This document shows, in pieces, positions 19,904 through 32,604 of a stretch of 64,000 nucleotides of DNA; within the stretch, counting starts at the first letter, position 1; each line of letters starts with the position of its first letter. This stretch comes from Nocardioides sp. BP30. GTDB taxonomy: Bacteria > Actinomycetota > Actinomycetes > Propionibacteriales > Nocardioidaceae. The notes beneath the pieces are model-generated. The model was not told the origin of the DNA. It saw only the letters and a list, made by a program, of their open reading frames with translations, and did not search any database. A program made the position numbers and the translations under genes. The stretch covers positions 2,232,001 to 2,296,000 of the forward strand of contig NZ_CP123620.1 in assembly GCF_029873215.1 (NCBI RefSeq), written 5' to 3'.

Positions 19904-21096
19904 GTGCCGACAACGACCTGAAGGTCTCGGGGCACACCGCTGTCACGGCCGACCCGTCCGCACCGCCGGTGCTCACGGTCAACGACCTGCAGATGCACTT
20001 CCCGGTCAAGAGCCCCGGGGTGATCCGGCGTACCGTCGGCGCGGTCAAGGCCGTGGACGGGGTCTCCTTCCAGGTGCCGACCAACGGCTCGCTCGGGCTG
20101 GTGGGCGAGTCCGGCTGTGGCAAGTCCACCACCGGCCGGCTGATCACCCGGCTCTACGAGCCGACCGACGGGTCGATCGAGTTCGAGGGCCGCGACATCG
20201 CGCACCTCTCCCAGCGCCAGCTGCTGCCGCTGCGGCGCGAGATCCAGATGATCTTCCAGGACCCGGCGACCTCGCTGAACCCGCGGCACACCGTCGGCTC
20301 GATCATCGGCGCGCCCCTGGAGATCCACAAGGTGCTGCCGAAGGACAAGATCCTCGGCCGCGTCCAGGAGCTGCTCGAGATCGTCGGGCTCAACCCGGAG
20401 CACTACAACCGCTACCCGCACGAGTTCTCCGGCGGTCAGCGTCAGCGCATCGGCATCGCCCGCGCCCTGACCCTGCAGCCGAAGCTGTTGGTGGCCGACG
20501 AGCCGGTGTCGGCTCTCGACGTGTCGATCCAGGCGCAGGTGATCAACCTGCTCCAGGACCTGCAGCGGGAGTTCGGCATCGCGTTCCTGTTCATCGCCCA
20601 CGACCTCGCGGTGGTGCGGCACTTCTGCCCCGAGATCGCGGTGATGTACCTGGGCAAGATCGTCGAGATCGGCGACCGCGAGAGCATCTACAACCACGCT
20701 CACCACCCGTACACGCAGGCACTGCTCTCTGCCGTGCCGGACGTCAAGCAGGCCACGCTCGGCGGCCGCCGCGAGCGCATCCGGCTCACCGGCGACGTGC
20801 CGAGCCCGATCAACCCGCCCTCGGGCTGCCGGTTCCGCACCCGCTGCCCGATCGCCAAGGAGATCTGCGCGAAGGTCGAGCCGCCGCTGCTGCAGATCGG
20901 CCCGACGCACAAGGTGGCCTGCCACTTCCCGGGCGAGATCGGCAAGGCGCCGGAGACGCCGGTGACCTCGCGTCTGCTGGGCGTGGACGACTACGGCACC
21001 CCCGACCCGGGCGCCAGCCCGGTCGAGCTGCCGACGGGACCGAGCTTCAGCAACACCTGGTTCGACCTCGGGAACCGCACCATCCATACTGCGTAG
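19900..21096 (+). CDS. Peptide-type ABC transporter ATP-binding protein (DppF/OppF-like)
   Basis: A 398-residue second ATPase with Walker A GESGCGKS, signature [10 protein letters not shown], Walker [14 protein letters not shown]-loop IAHD, and the C-terminal oligopeptide-family segment [15 protein letters not shown]. The ATG at 19900 overlaps the previous stop by 4 bp, so the two ATPases are translationally coupled in a 1:1 arrangement. It closes the importer operon; rarA starts 2 bases after the stop, so some read-through into the housekeeping genes is likely. Confidence 0.93.
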   Translation: MSADNDLKVSGHTAVTADPSAPPVLTVNDLQMHFPVKSPGVIRRTVGAVKAVDGVSFQVPTNGSLGLVGESGCGKSTTGRLITRLYEPTDGSIEFEGRDIAHLSQRQLLPLRREIQMIFQDPATSLNPRHTVGSIIGAPLEIHKVLPKDKILGRVQELLEIVGLNPEHYNRYPHEFSGGQRQRIGIARALTLQPKLLVADEPVSALDVSIQAQVINLLQDLQREFGIAFLFIAHDLAVVRHFCPEIAVMYLGKIVEIGDRESIYNHAHHPYTQALLSAVPDVKQATLGGRRERIRLTGDVPSPINPPSGCRFRTRCPIAKEICAKVEPPLLQIGPTHKVACHFPGEIGKAPETPVTSRLLGVDDYGTPDPGASPVELPTGPSFSNTWFDLGNRTIHTA

Positions 21097-21098
21097 TC

Positions 21099-22559
21099 GT
21101 GGAGGGGCTCTTCGAGATCGCCGACGAGCCGTCGCGTGGTTCGCGTACGCCGGAGGGCGGGTCCCTCTCCGACGCCGACCACGTGGCGGCTCCACTGGCG
21201 GTGCGGATGCGTCCGCGCACGCTCGACGAGCTGGTCGGACAGGAGCAGCTGCGCGCGCCCGGCTCGCCCCTGCGGCAGTTGATCGAGGGCGACCAGTCGC
21301 TCTCGCTGCTGCTGTGGGGCCCGCCGGGGACGGGCAAGACCACGATCGCCTCGATCGTCTCGCGGCAGACCGATCGCCGCTTCGTCGAGGTCTCCGCCGT
21401 CAGTGCCGGGGTGAAGGAGGTGCGGGCAGCGATCGACGCCGCCCGGGCCGACCTCGTCCGCACCGGCCGCGAGACGGTGCTCTTCGTCGACGAGGTGCAC
21501 CGGTTCTCCAAGGCCCAGCAGGACGCGCTGCTGCCGGGGGTGGAGAACCGCTGGGTGACGCTGGTAGCGGCCACCACCGAGAACCCGTTCTTCTCGGTGA
21601 TCAGCCCGCTGCTCTCCCGCAGTCTGCTGCTGCGACTGGAGTCGCTCACCGATGACGACGTACGGGGCGTGCTGCGACGCGCGCTGACCGACGAGCGAGG
21701 CCTCGCCGGCCGGGTCACCATCGCCGAGGAGGCGCTGGAGCACCTCGTGCGGCTGGCAGGAGGCGACGCGCGGCGCTCCCTGACCTACCTGGAGGCGGCC
21801 GCGGGTGCGGCGCTGTCGATGGCGCCCGGTGGCGCTCCGCGCACGACGTCGACCGATTCGACCGGGTCGACCGATTCGACCGATTCGACCGATTCGACCG
21901 AGCCGGTCGAGGCTCCTGTCGAGATCACCCTCGAGGCGGCGGAGACGGCCGTCGACCAGGCGGCGGTGCGCTACGACCGCCAGGGGGACCAGCACTACGA
22001 CGTGGTCAGCGCCTTCATCAAGTCGGTGCGCGGCTCGGACGCCGACGCCGCGCTGCACTATCTTGCCCGGATGCTCGAGGCGGGGGAGGACCCGCGCTTC
22101 ATCGCGCGGCGGCTGATGATCCTGGCCAGCGAGGACATCGGCCTGGCCGACCCGACGGCACTGCAGACAGCCGTCGCGGCGGCCCAGACGGTGCAGCTGA
22201 TCGGCCTGCCCGAGGCACAGCTGACACTGGCGCACGCCACCATCGCCCTCGCGGTGGCGCCCAAGTCCAACGCGGTCACGACCGCGATCTTCGCGGCGAT
22301 CGCCGACGTGAAGGCCGGCCGGATCGGTCAGGTTCCCTCCCACCTGCGCGACGCCCACTACGGCGGCGCGAAGAAGCTGGGCCACGGTGCCGGCTACAAG
22401 TACGCGCACGACGAGCCGTTCGGCATCGCCGAGCAGCAGTACGCTCCGGACGCCGTCGAGGACGCCGCCTACTACCAGCCGACCAGCTACGGCGCCGAGG
22501 CGGCGGTCAAGGAGCGCTGGGAACGGATCCGCGCGATCATCCGTGGTGGTGCGCGATAG
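21099..22559 (+). CDS. rarA: Replication-associated recombination AAA+ ATPase RarA
   Basis: A 486-residue MgsA/RarA/WRNIP1-family clamp-loader-like ATPase acting at stalled forks. Walker A is GPPGTGKT, Walker B is FVDEVHRF, sensor 1 is GATTENP-like ([11 protein letters not shown]), and the C-terminal tetramerisation region has [20 protein letters not shown] and [15 protein letters not shown] Thr-Asp-Ser tripeptide repeat encoded by a 9-bp tandem repeat (about 21850-21902) is inserted between the AAA+ lid and the C-terminal domain. The GTG start lies 2 bp after the transporter ATPase. Confidence 0.95.
   Translation: MEGLFEIADEPSRGSRTPEGGSLSDADHVAAPLAVRMRPRTLDELVGQEQLRAPGSPLRQLIEGDQSLSLLLWGPPGTGKTTIASIVSRQTDRRFVEVSAVSAGVKEVRAAIDAARADLVRTGRETVLFVDEVHRFSKAQQDALLPGVENRWVTLVAATTENPFFSVISPLLSRSLLLRLESLTDDDVRGVLRRALTDERGLAGRVTIAEEALEHLVRLAGGDARRSLTYLEAAAGAALSMAPGGAPRTTSTDSTGSTDSTDSTDSTEPVEAPVEITLEAAETAVDQAAVRYDRQGDQHYDVVSAFIKSVRGSDADAALHYLARMLEAGEDPRFIARRLMILASEDIGLADPTALQTAVAAAQTVQLIGLPEAQLTLAHATIALAVAPKSNAVTTAIFAAIADVKAGRIGQVPSHLRDAHYGGAKKLGHGAGYKYAHDEPFGIAEQQYAPDAVEDAAYYQPTSYGAEAAVKERWERIRAIIRGGAR
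21850..21902 (+). repeat. 9-bp in-frame minisatellite inside rarA
   Basis: About six tandem 9-bp units of the form TCGACCGAT encode Ser-Thr-Asp repeats, one unit carrying GGG (Gly) and the last GAG (Glu). Three adjacent units are identical in sequence. Because the unit is a multiple of three, copy-number changes would lengthen or shorten the linker without a frameshift. Confidence 0.85.
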
Positions 22560-22562
22560 GGT
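22557..22562 (+). promoter_or_regulatory. Candidate -10 overlapping the rarA stop
   Basis: TAGGGT lies 8 nt before the ATG at 22571; its first three bases are the rarA stop codon. The following gene would have an almost leaderless transcript of its own in addition to any read-through. Confidence 0.4.
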
Positions 22563-22570
22563 CGGGGGCC

Positions 22571-23158
22571 ATGACCGCGCTCTCGATCACCCTCGCCCTC
22601 GTGGCGGTGGTCGCGGCTGCCCTGGCGCTGGTCGCGGTGATCGCCGGACGCCGCGCGCTGACAGCGGCGTCACGGCGCGAGCAGGTCGCGGAGCAGGACC
22701 TCGCCGAGATGCGCGAGCGCCTCGCCGTACTCGAGCAGAGGACGAGGCCCGGTGCGCGGTCAGGGGGCGACGCTGAGTCAGCCGACGACCGCGAGTTCGT
22801 GATCACCAGGCTCGGCTCCCTCGAGGCTCTCGAGGCGGACGGCACCGACCGCGCGCCGGCGCAGGTGAGCCTGACAGCGCCCGCCTTCGCGGACGCGGTG
22901 CTGCGCGAGACAGTCGTGCAGACGGCATCGCTGGCGCACGGGCTGCGGCGCGCGCTTGCGCCCGAGACCCGCAACCGCATCCGGTTCGAGATGAGGCGCG
23001 AGCTCAAGCGCAGTCGCAAGGAGCGCAGGCTGGAGGCCAGGGAGGCGCTGCGGGAGTACCGCGCCCGGCGCCGCGCCGGCAGCGGCCCGACGACCACCCC
23101 GACGACCGCCCCGGCGCCCGGCATGGCCGCCGAGGAACCCGACGCGGGGGTGGCCTGA
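22571..23158 (+). CDS. Membrane-anchored coiled-coil hypothetical protein
   Basis: A 195-residue protein with one N-terminal membrane helix (about 4-27, alternating Ala/Leu/Val), then a charged helical segment (REQVAEQDLAEMRERLAVLEQ) that probably forms a coiled coil, a variable linker, a conserved-looking core (FADAVLRETVVQTASLAHGL) and a very basic Arg/Lys tail ending in a Thr/Pro-rich stretch. No known enzyme motif. The position between rarA and alaS is where actinobacteria often carry small membrane proteins of unknown function. The next gene starts 2 bases after the stop. Confidence 0.7.
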   Translation: MTALSITLALVAVVAAALALVAVIAGRRALTAASRREQVAEQDLAEMRERLAVLEQRTRPGARSGGDAESADDREFVITRLGSLEALEADGTDRAPAQVSLTAPAFADAVLRETVVQTASLAHGLRRALAPETRNRIRFEMRRELKRSRKERRLEAREALREYRARRRAGSGPTTTPTTAPAPGMAAEEPDAGVA

Positions 23159-23159
23159 G

Positions 23160-23461
23160 ATGCGCCGGGGTCTGTGGTTCGCCGCCGGCGCCGGTGCCGG
23201 GCTCTACGCAGCGATCCGCGGTCGCCGGGCCGCCGAGGCGTTCACCCCCGACGGGCTGCGCGATCGCTGGCAGGCGCTCGGTCTCGGCGCCCGGCTCTTC
23301 CGCGAGGAGGTGGCCGTCGGCAAGGCCGACGCCGAGGTCCGGCTCCGCGAGCGGTTCGCCCCGTCCCCCGACTCCACGCCGCAACTGACCAGCGGTCTCG
23401 ACACGCCGTCGCTCGTTCCCCACGACGGCGGCTCGACCCACGAACGCAAGGATGGCAAGCA

Positions 23462-23465
<4 letters not shown>
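23160..23465 (+). CDS. Small hypothetical protein upstream of alaS (DUF6167-like)
   Basis: A 101-residue protein starting MRRGLWFAAGAGAGLYAA, a Gly/Ala-rich helix that may insert in the membrane, followed by a basic amphipathic region and a Pro/Ser-rich tail. Its size, N-terminus and location directly before alaS match the actinobacterial DUF6167 family, whose function is unknown; the assignment is by pattern only. The TGA overlaps the GTG start of alaS by 4 bp, so translation of the two genes is coupled. Confidence 0.65.
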
Positions 23466-26179
<2,714 letters not shown>

Positions 26180-26189
26180 GCGGGATCGG

Positions 26190-26681
26190 GTGAGCGCGCG
26201 CTTCGGCGTACGCCTCGGCATCGACCCGGGCGACGCGAGGATCGGGGTGGCGCGCAGCGACCCCTCCGGGTTCCTCGCCACCCCGGTGGAGACGGTCAAG
26301 CGCGGTCGCGGCGACCTGGCCCGGCTGAAGGCGATCGCGGACGAGATCGCGGAGGAGTCGACGCTGCTCGAGGTGGTCGTCGGGCTGCCCCGCTCGCTCA
26401 AGGGAGGGGAGAACCCGGCGACCGCGAAGGTGCGCGACTTCGCCGCCGCGCTGGCCCGCCGGATCCGGCCGGTGCCGGTGCGCCTGGTCGACGAGCGCCT
26501 CACCACTGTCAGCGCTGAGGCTATGCTGCGAGATCGCGGCCGCAAGGGGCAGGACCGCCGCTCGGTCGTCGACCAGGCGGCCGCCGTCCTGATCCTGCAG
26601 CACGCATTGGATACCGAACGCGCCTCGGGTGACGCGCCCGGAGAGATCGTCGACCTCGAAGGAGACACTCCGCATGAGTGA
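26190..26681 (+). CDS. ruvX: Putative Holliday junction resolvase / pre-16S rRNA nuclease YqgF
   Basis: A 163-residue RNase H-fold protein with the first acidic ligand in LGIDPGDARIGVA, the conserved VVGLPRSLKGGE, VRLVDERLTTVSAE and SVVDQAAAVLILQ segments. The family (RuvX/YqgF) is implicated in 16S rRNA 5' maturation in E. coli and was named for a RuvC-like fold. The alaS-ruvX-mltG order is widely conserved in actinobacteria. Its 3' end overlaps mltG by 8 bp. Confidence 0.92.
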   Translation: MSARFGVRLGIDPGDARIGVARSDPSGFLATPVETVKRGRGDLARLKAIADEIAEESTLLEVVVGLPRSLKGGENPATAKVRDFAAALARRIRPVPVRLVDERLTTVSAEAMLRDRGRKGQDRRSVVDQAAAVLILQHALDTERASGDAPGEIVDLEGDTPHE

Positions 26682-28194
26682 CGAGCAGGATCGTCACGGC
26701 TTCGCGCCCGAGCCGCCCCGGCCGTATCGGGGTGATCCGCTGAGCGACCCCCTGAGCGACCCGCTGAGCGACCCGCTGCCCGATGAGGAGGCCGAGCGCG
26801 GGGGAGCCCTTCCCCCGTACGCCGCCGGCGACACCGGCACCCGCGCCGTTCCGATCGTGCCCTTCGAGGACGAGCCGGCCCCGGAGTCGACGTACGCCGC
26901 CGAGGCACCTCGCCCCGGCGGTGCGCACGCCGCCGAGCAGCCGGCCGAGTACGCCGAGGAGGGCTACGCCGACCAGGGCTACGCCGACCAGGGGGCGGTG
27001 GCCGGGTCGACACAGCAGCCGAGCGAGGATGCCGAGGCCGAGGACGGGCAGTACTTCCTCGACGACCACCTCGAGTCCGACGGGGATCGCGGCGGCCGCC
27101 GCGCCGGCCCGCGCCGTACCCGCCGTGGCCGCGGTCTTCCCGGGTGCCTGGCCGCCCTGGTCGCGATCGTGGTCGTGGTCGGTCTGCTGGCGCTCGGCGG
27201 GGCCAAGGGCTACTCCTTCCTCAAGGACCACCTCGGCGGTGCCGCCGCCGACTACGCGGGCCCCGGCACCGGCAGCGTGACCTTCGAGGTGCACAAGGGC
27301 GACAGCGCCACGGTGATCGGCCGCAACCTCAAGAGCGCCGGCGTGGTGCAGTCCGTGGGCGCCTTCATCGACGCGGCCCAGGCCAATCCCGACTCCGGCA
27401 GGATCCAGGTCGGCTTCTACCAGCTCAAGAAGCAGATGAAGGCCTCCGACGCCCTCACCGTGCTGGTGAACCCGAAGAGCCTGATCAAGACGGTGGTCGT
27501 CGTCCCGGAGGGCGCGCGGGTCGCGCAGATCGTCTCGACGATCGTGGCCAAGACCGACATCACGAAGGCGGACGTGGTCGCCGCGCTCAAGAACGGCTCC
27601 GCGCTCGGGCTGCCCGCCGAGGCCAAGGGCAACCCGGAGGGCTACCTCTTCCCGGCCACCTACACCGTGGTGCCGGGTGAGACGGCCGCCGAGTTGCTCA
27701 AGCAGATGGTCGCCAAGGGCACCGAGGTGCGCAAGGAGCTCAACCTGGACACCGCCGCCGCGAAGGTCGGGCTGACGCCCGAGCAGGTCGTCACGGTGGC
27801 CAGCATCCTGGAGTACGAGGCGAGCCGGAACCAGGACTACCCGAAGGTCGCGCGCGCGATCTACAACCGGCTCAAGGCGAACATGCCGTTGCAGTCCGAC
27901 GCGACCGTCTCCTACGCCAACAACGTCAGCGGGGAGATCTGGACCACCCAGGCGATGCGGCAGAACGCCTCGCCGTACAACACCTACCAGCACACCGGCC
28001 TGCCGCCGGGCCCGATCGGCAACCCGGGCGAGACGACCCTCAAGGCGGCGCTCGACCCTGCCAGCGGGCCCTGGCTGTACTGGGTGGTCGTCAACCTGAA
28101 GACCGGCGAGACGGTGTTCTCCACCACGCTCGCCGAGCACGATGCGGCGGTACAGCGCTTCCAGCAGTACTGCAAGACCTCGGACGCCTGCTGA
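26674..28194 (+). CDS. mltG: Endolytic murein transglycosylase MltG
   Basis: A 506-residue YceG-family enzyme that cuts nascent glycan strands and so ends peptidoglycan polymerisation. A long acidic cytoplasmic N-terminus (about 1-150) is followed by a basic patch and one membrane helix (CLAALVAIVVVVGLLALGG). The extracytoplasmic domain contains SILEYEASRN with the predicted catalytic glutamate, and NTYQHTGLPPGPIGNPG. The N-terminal region is unusual in having tandem DPLS and YADQG repeats. The ATG at 26674 has AAGGAG 9 nt upstream and overlaps ruvX. The stop overlaps the aroE ATG by one base. Confidence 0.93.
   Translation: MSDEQDRHGFAPEPPRPYRGDPLSDPLSDPLSDPLPDEEAERGGALPPYAAGDTGTRAVPIVPFEDEPAPESTYAAEAPRPGGAHAAEQPAEYAEEGYADQGYADQGAVAGSTQQPSEDAEAEDGQYFLDDHLESDGDRGGRRAGPRRTRRGRGLPGCLAALVAIVVVVGLLALGGAKGYSFLKDHLGGAAADYAGPGTGSVTFEVHKGDSATVIGRNLKSAGVVQSVGAFIDAAQANPDSGRIQVGFYQLKKQMKASDALTVLVNPKSLIKTVVVVPEGARVAQIVSTIVAKTDITKADVVAALKNGSALGLPAEAKGNPEGYLFPATYTVVPGETAAELLKQMVAKGTEVRKELNLDTAAAKVGLTPEQVVTVASILEYEASRNQDYPKVARAIYNRLKANMPLQSDATVSYANNVSGEIWTTQAMRQNASPYNTYQHTGLPPGPIGNPGETTLKAALDPASGPWLYWVVVNLKTGETVFSTTLAEHDAAVQRFQQYCKTSDAC
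26734..26781 (+). repeat. 12-bp tandem repeat in mltG N-terminus
   Basis: Four consecutive 12-bp units of the form GACCCGCTGAGC (first unit GAT-, last ending CCC) encode Asp-Pro-Leu-Ser repeats in the cytoplasmic tail. The unit length keeps the frame if copy number changes. Confidence 0.85.
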
Positions 28195-29075
28195 TGGGGA
28201 TGCGCTGCGCCGTGCTCGGCGACCCCGTCGAGCACTCGCTCTCGCCGGTGCTGCACCGAGCCGGGTACGACGCCCTCGGGCTGGACTGGCACTACGAGCC
28301 GCGGCAGGTGCGCTCGGGCCACCTGCCGCAGTTCCTGGCCTCGCTCGGCGAGTCCTGGCGCGGGCTCTCGCTCACGATGCCGCTCAAGCGCGAGGCGCTG
28401 GCGCTGGTCGAGGACTGCTCGCTGCGCGCCCGCCTCGCCGGGGGCGTCAACACGCTGGTCCGCACGACCTATGGCTGGGCGGGCGACAACACCGACTACC
28501 CGGGTGCCGTCGCCGCCGTGCGCGAGAGGTACGACGCACCGATCCGCAGGGGCGCCGTGCTGGGAGCGGGTGCCACCGCCGGCTCGACCGGCCTGGCCCT
28601 GGTCGAGCTCGGCGCGCGCTCGATCTCCCTGCTGGCCCGCGACGCCGTCCGGGCCGAGGAGAGCCGGGCCGTGATCGCCGCCCACCCGAGCCGGCCGGAG
28701 GTGCGGATCGAGCCGCTGGAGGCGCGGCCCGACGTGGACGCACTGGTCTCCACGATCCCGGTCGCGGCGCAGGTCGCCCCGCTGGTCGCCGCCTGGCGCG
28801 ACGTGCCCCTGCTCTTCGAGGTCGTCTACGACCCGTGGCTCTCCCCGCTGATGGCCGCCGCGACCGGCACCGTCGTCAGTGGGCTGGACCTGCTGGTGCA
28901 CCAGGCGGTGCTCCAGTTCGAGCTGTTCACCTCCTCACCGGCGCCCCTGGCGGCGATGCGGGCGGCGGGTGAGGCGGCACTGGGGCTCGCTCCGGCCCAT
29001 CCGGCGAGCGCGACCGAGCCGCTTGCCGACGAAGGTCCCGACCACACCGCCGAGCGCGCCGACCTCACGGTGTGA
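28194..29075 (+). CDS. aroE: Shikimate dehydrogenase
   Basis: A 293-residue NADP-dependent enzyme reducing 3-dehydroshikimate to shikimate. The shikimate-binding HSLSP (about 17-21), catalytic lysine in TMPLKREAL (about 65), NTLVRT and GDNTDYPG are present. The nucleotide-binding turn reads GAGATAGST, a slight variant of the usual GAGGA. The C-terminal 25-30 residues are a variable Ala/Pro/Glu tail. The ATG shares one base with the mltG stop, and its stop overlaps the next GTG. It is the first of five shikimate genes here (E, C, K, B, Q), interrupted only by a prepilin-peptidase gene. Confidence 0.93.
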   Translation: MGMRCAVLGDPVEHSLSPVLHRAGYDALGLDWHYEPRQVRSGHLPQFLASLGESWRGLSLTMPLKREALALVEDCSLRARLAGGVNTLVRTTYGWAGDNTDYPGAVAAVRERYDAPIRRGAVLGAGATAGSTGLALVELGARSISLLARDAVRAEESRAVIAAHPSRPEVRIEPLEARPDVDALVSTIPVAAQVAPLVAAWRDVPLLFEVVYDPWLSPLMAAATGTVVSGLDLLVHQAVLQFELFTSSPAPLAAMRAAGEAALGLAPAHPASATEPLADEGPDHTAERADLTV

Positions 29076-29812
29076 GCGTGCTGGACGCCTCGACCGGGCT
29101 GGCCGGGCTGCTCGCCCTCGCCGTACCGTCGGGCATCCGGCGGCTGCCCGAGCCGCCGCCCGAGGTGCTGCCCGAGTCGCCGGAGGACGACACCGCGCTG
29201 GAGCGGATGCTGCGGGCGGAGGGGCCGAAGGAGAGCTATCTCCGGGTGGCGGCGCTGCCGGGACTCGCGCTGTGGTCCGCAGTCGTGGGTGTGGTCGCCG
29301 ATGTCGCGATCGGGCTGCGGTTGGGCGACCACCCGGTGACGTGGGTGATCGCCCTGCTGATGCCGGTGCTGATCCTGCTCGCGGTCGTGGACTGGCGCAC
29401 CCGGCTGCTGCCGCGGCTGGTGGTGCTGCCCGTGACAGCTGTGCTGGTGGTGCTGGCGCTGGTCGAATGGCTCGTCGGCCGCGAGACCGACGTGCTGGTC
29501 CGGACGCTGGTGGCGGGACTGGTGGCGCGATCGGTCTTCTGGGTGCTGTGGTTCATCCGGCGCGCCGGCATGGGCTTCGGCGACGTCCGCCTGGCCGCGC
29601 TGCTGGGCCTGGTGCTCGGCCGGTTGGGCTGGAACCACTGGTTGCTGGGCCTGTACGGCGGCCTGGTCCTGTTCGGGGTCTTCGGGCTGACGCTGACGAT
29701 CGTCCGGCGCGACCGGGCCACGCTGAAGCGGGCCTATCCGTTCGGGCCGTTCATGATCGGCGGCACCCTGCTCGGCGTCCTACTCGGCGGATCCGTGCAC
29801 CTGCTGGCGTGA
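29072..29812 (+). CDS. Prepilin peptidase (A24 family)
   Basis: A 246-residue polytopic membrane protease. The two catalytic aspartates of the A24 family are in [11 protein letters not shown] and [10 protein letters not shown], and the C-terminal FGPFMIGG motif is present. It lacks the N-terminal cysteine-rich methyltransferase domain of classical PilD, as is usual for short actinobacterial versions. It would cleave leader peptides of type IV pilin-like or Tad/Flp proteins, but no pilin genes are in this window. Its place inside the aro operon, with a 4-bp overlap to aroE, is a conserved oddity of actinobacteria rather than a functional link. Confidence 0.88.
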   Translation: MSVLDASTGLAGLLALAVPSGIRRLPEPPPEVLPESPEDDTALERMLRAEGPKESYLRVAALPGLALWSAVVGVVADVAIGLRLGDHPVTWVIALLMPVLILLAVVDWRTRLLPRLVVLPVTAVLVVLALVEWLVGRETDVLVRTLVAGLVARSVFWVLWFIRRAGMGFGDVRLAALLGLVLGRLGWNHWLLGLYGGLVLFGVFGLTLTIVRRDRATLKRAYPFGPFMIGGTLLGVLLGGSVHLLA

Positions 29813-29834
29813 GGGCCGTGGGAGGATGAGGCCC

Positions 29835-31013
29835 ATGTTGCGCTGGCTCACCGCGGGGGAGTCCCACGGCCCGTCCCTGGTCGCGATCCTGGAGGGTCTT
29901 CCTGCCCACGTCCGGATCACCTCCGAGCAGATCGGGGACGCGTTGGCGCGCCGCCGGCTGGGCTACGGTCGCGGCGCGCGGATGAAGTTCGAGCGCGACG
30001 AGGTCACCCTCGTGGGCGGCGTCCGGCACGGCGAGAGCCAGGGCGGACCGATCGCCATCGAGGTCGGCAACACCGAGTGGCCCAAGTGGGAGACGGTGAT
30101 GTCGGCCGACCCGGTGGACCCGGACGTGCTGGACAAGCAGGCCCGCAACGCACCGCTCACCCGGCCGCGTCCCGGCCATGCCGATCTGGCGGGCATGCAG
30201 AAGTACGACTTCGACGACGCGCGTCCGATCCTGGAGCGCGCCTCCGCCCGCGAGACGGCCGCTCGGGTGGCGCTGGGTGCGGTCGCGGCCGCCTTCCTGG
30301 AGCAGACGGTCGGCGCTCGCATCGTCAGCCATGTCATCGAGCTGGGTGGCGTGCGCACCACCGGCACCGTCCTGCCCGGGCCCGAGGACGTCGCACGGCT
30401 GGACGAGGACCCGGTGCGCTGCCTGGACGCCGACAGCTCCAAGCTGATGGTGGAGCGGATCGACGAGGCCCACAAGGACGGCGACACGCTCGGCGGGGTC
30501 GTCGAGGTCGTCGTCCACGACCTGCCGCCCGGCCTCGGCTCGCACGTGCACTGGGACCGCCGCCTCGATGCGCGGCTCGCCGGCGCCCTGATGGGCATCC
30601 AGGCGATCAAGGGCGTCGAGGTCGGTGACGGCTTCGAGCTCGCCGCCACTCCCGGCAGCCAGGCGCACGACGAGATCCTCGCGACCGACGGTGGCATCCG
30701 GCGCGCGTCGGGCCGCTCCGGCGGCACCGAGGGCGGCATGACGACCGGCGAGGTGCTGCGCGTGCGAGCGGCGATGAAGCCGATCGCGACGGTGCCCAGG
30801 GCGTTGCGCACGGTCGACGTCGCCACCGGCGAGGAGGCCGTCGCACACCACCAGCGCAGCGACGTCTGCGCCGTACCCGCTGCAGGCATCGTGGCCGAGG
30901 CCATGGTCGCGCTGGTGCTGGCTGACGCGGTGCTGGAGAAGTTCGGCGGTGACTCCGTCGCAGAGACCAGCCGCAACGCCGAGTCGTACCTGGCCCACCT
31001 CCGCTACCGATGA
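29835..31013 (+). CDS. aroC: Chorismate synthase
   Basis: A 392-residue FMN-dependent enzyme forming chorismate from EPSP. The family signatures [11 protein letters not shown] at the N-terminus, [13 protein letters not shown], and [15 protein letters not shown] are all present. The ATG at 29835 is chosen because it begins at MLRWLTAGE and has GGAGG 9 nt upstream; an ATG three codons earlier is less likely. The stop overlaps the aroK start (ATGA). EPSP synthase (aroA), which makes its substrate, is not in this window. Confidence 0.97.
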   Translation: MLRWLTAGESHGPSLVAILEGLPAHVRITSEQIGDALARRRLGYGRGARMKFERDEVTLVGGVRHGESQGGPIAIEVGNTEWPKWETVMSADPVDPDVLDKQARNAPLTRPRPGHADLAGMQKYDFDDARPILERASARETAARVALGAVAAAFLEQTVGARIVSHVIELGGVRTTGTVLPGPEDVARLDEDPVRCLDADSSKLMVERIDEAHKDGDTLGGVVEVVVHDLPPGLGSHVHWDRRLDARLAGALMGIQAIKGVEVGDGFELAATPGSQAHDEILATDGGIRRASGRSGGTEGGMTTGEVLRVRAAMKPIATVPRALRTVDVATGEEAVAHHQRSDVCAVPAAGIVAEAMVALVLADAVLEKFGGDSVAETSRNAESYLAHLRYR

Positions 31014-31522
31014 CCGGCCCGCGTGCGGTGCTCGTCGGCCCGATGGGCGCCGGCAAGACGCTCGTCGGCAGGCTGCTGGCCGAGCGCTGGGAGATCCCGG
31101 TCCGCGACACCGACGAGGACGTCGAGGCGATCGTCGGCAAGAGCGTGCAGGACCTCTTCGTCGACGAGGGTGAGGCGACCTTCCGCGACCTGGAGAAGAA
31201 GGCCGTGGCCGTTGCCCTGGCCGAGCACGAGGGCGTCCTCTCGCTCGGCGGCGGCGCGGTGCTCGACCCGGAGACCCGGCAGTTGCTGGCGGGTCATCGG
31301 GTGGTCTTCCTGCGCGTCGGTCTGGCCGAGGCGTCCAAGCGCGTCGGGCTCGGACAGGGCCGGCCGCTGCTGCTCGGCAACGTCCGCAGCCGGATCAAGA
31401 CGATCCTGGAGGAGCGGGCGCCCATCTATGAGTCGGTAGCCGTCCTGGTGGTCGACACCGACGGTCGTCGACCCGACGAGATCGCCGCCGAGATCGCCAC
31501 CCACCTCGAGGAGCTGTCGTGA
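31010..31522 (+). CDS. aroK: Shikimate kinase
   Basis: A 170-residue P-loop kinase phosphorylating shikimate at the 3-OH. Walker A is GPMGAGKT (about 10-17), the shikimate-binding DTDEDVE follows (about 33-39), then GGGAVLDPE, and the lid contains [10 protein letters not shown] with its essential arginine. It overlaps aroC by 4 bp upstream and aroB by 4 bp downstream, a clear sign of coupled translation. Confidence 0.96.
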   Translation: MTGPRAVLVGPMGAGKTLVGRLLAERWEIPVRDTDEDVEAIVGKSVQDLFVDEGEATFRDLEKKAVAVALAEHEGVLSLGGGAVLDPETRQLLAGHRVVFLRVGLAEASKRVGLGQGRPLLLGNVRSRIKTILEERAPIYESVAVLVVDTDGRRPDEIAAEIATHLEELS

Positions 31523-32604
31523 GCACCGTCATCAAGGTCGGCACGTCGTACGACGTCGTCATCGGCCGCGATCTGGCCGACCGGCTCCCGGGCCTCCTCG
31601 GCGACGGCGTCCAGCGGGTCGCCCTGCTCTACGCCGGCGAGCTGGGGCGGTACGCCGAGCCCGTGCTGGACGTGCTCGTCGAGCACTACGAGGTGCTCGC
31701 CCTCGGCCTCCCGGACGGGGAGAGCGCCAAGACCACCGCCGTCGCCGACGACTGCTGGGCGGCACTGGGGGAGAAGGGCTTCACCCGCTCCGACGCGGTC
31801 GTCACCTTCGGTGGCGGCGCCACCACCGACCTCGGTGGCTTCGTCGCGGCGACGTGGCTGCGGGGCGTCCGGGTGGTGCACGTGCCCACGACGCTGCTGG
31901 CGATGGTCGACGCGGCGGTCGGGGGCAAGACCGGCATCAACACCGCCGCGGGCAAGAACCTGGTCGGCGCGTTCCACGAGCCGGCGGGTGTGCTGTGCGA
32001 CCTCGCGCTGCTGGAGACGCTGCCCGAGGCCGAGTTGGTGGCGGGACTGGGCGAGGTCGTGAAGTGCGGCTTCATCGCCGACCCGGAGATCCTGGCGATC
32101 GTCGAGCGCTCGAGTGCCCTGAGCGCCGGTTCACCGGAGCTCGCCGAGCTGGTCGAGCGGGCGGTGCGGGTGAAGGCCGAGGTCGTCGCCGGCGACCTGC
32201 GTGAGACCGGGGGCCGCGACGGCCACCCGGGCCGCGAGGTGCTCAACTACGGCCACACGCTGGGGCACGCGATCGAGAAGCACTCGGGGTACGCGATGCG
32301 GCACGGCGAGGCCGTCGCGATCGGGTGCGTGTACGCCGCGGAGATCGCGGCCCGCTCCGGCCTCATCGACGCCGACCTGCTGGCCCGGCACCGCTCGGCG
32401 TTCGCTCGGGTGGGCCTGCCCACGACGTACCCGTGGGGCGAGTACTTCGGTTCCTTCGACGACCTGATCGGCGCGATGCGGGTGGACAAGAAGGCGCGCG
32501 GCTCGGTGCTGCGGTTCCTGGTGCTGCGCGGTCTGGCCGACCCGACCATCCTGGCCGGTCCCGACGAGCAACTGCTCCGTGACGCGTTCGAGGCGCTCGC
32601 ATGA
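31519..32604 (+). CDS. aroB: 3-dehydroquinate synthase
   Basis: A 361-residue NAD- and zinc-dependent enzyme converting DAHP to 3-dehydroquinate. It shows [48 protein letters not shown] and the zinc-ligand segments [11 protein letters not shown] and [10 protein letters not shown]. The GTG start overlaps aroK and the stop overlaps the aroQ ATG. All metal and substrate residues I can recognise are intact. Confidence 0.97.
   Translation: MSTVIKVGTSYDVVIGRDLADRLPGLLGDGVQRVALLYAGELGRYAEPVLDVLVEHYEVLALGLPDGESAKTTAVADDCWAALGEKGFTRSDAVVTFGGGATTDLGGFVAATWLRGVRVVHVPTTLLAMVDAAVGGKTGINTAAGKNLVGAFHEPAGVLCDLALLETLPEAELVAGLGEVVKCGFIADPEILAIVERSSALSAGSPELAELVERAVRVKAEVVAGDLRETGGRDGHPGREVLNYGHTLGHAIEKHSGYAMRHGEAVAIGCVYAAEIAARSGLIDADLLARHRSAFARVGLPTTYPWGEYFGSFDDLIGAMRVDKKARGSVLRFLVLRGLADPTILAGPDEQLLRDAFEALA

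Noticed and set aside
29072..29812. Prepilin peptidase as part of a pilus locus
   Set aside because: No pilin, ATPase or platform genes are nearby; its place in the aro operon is a common actinobacterial arrangement.
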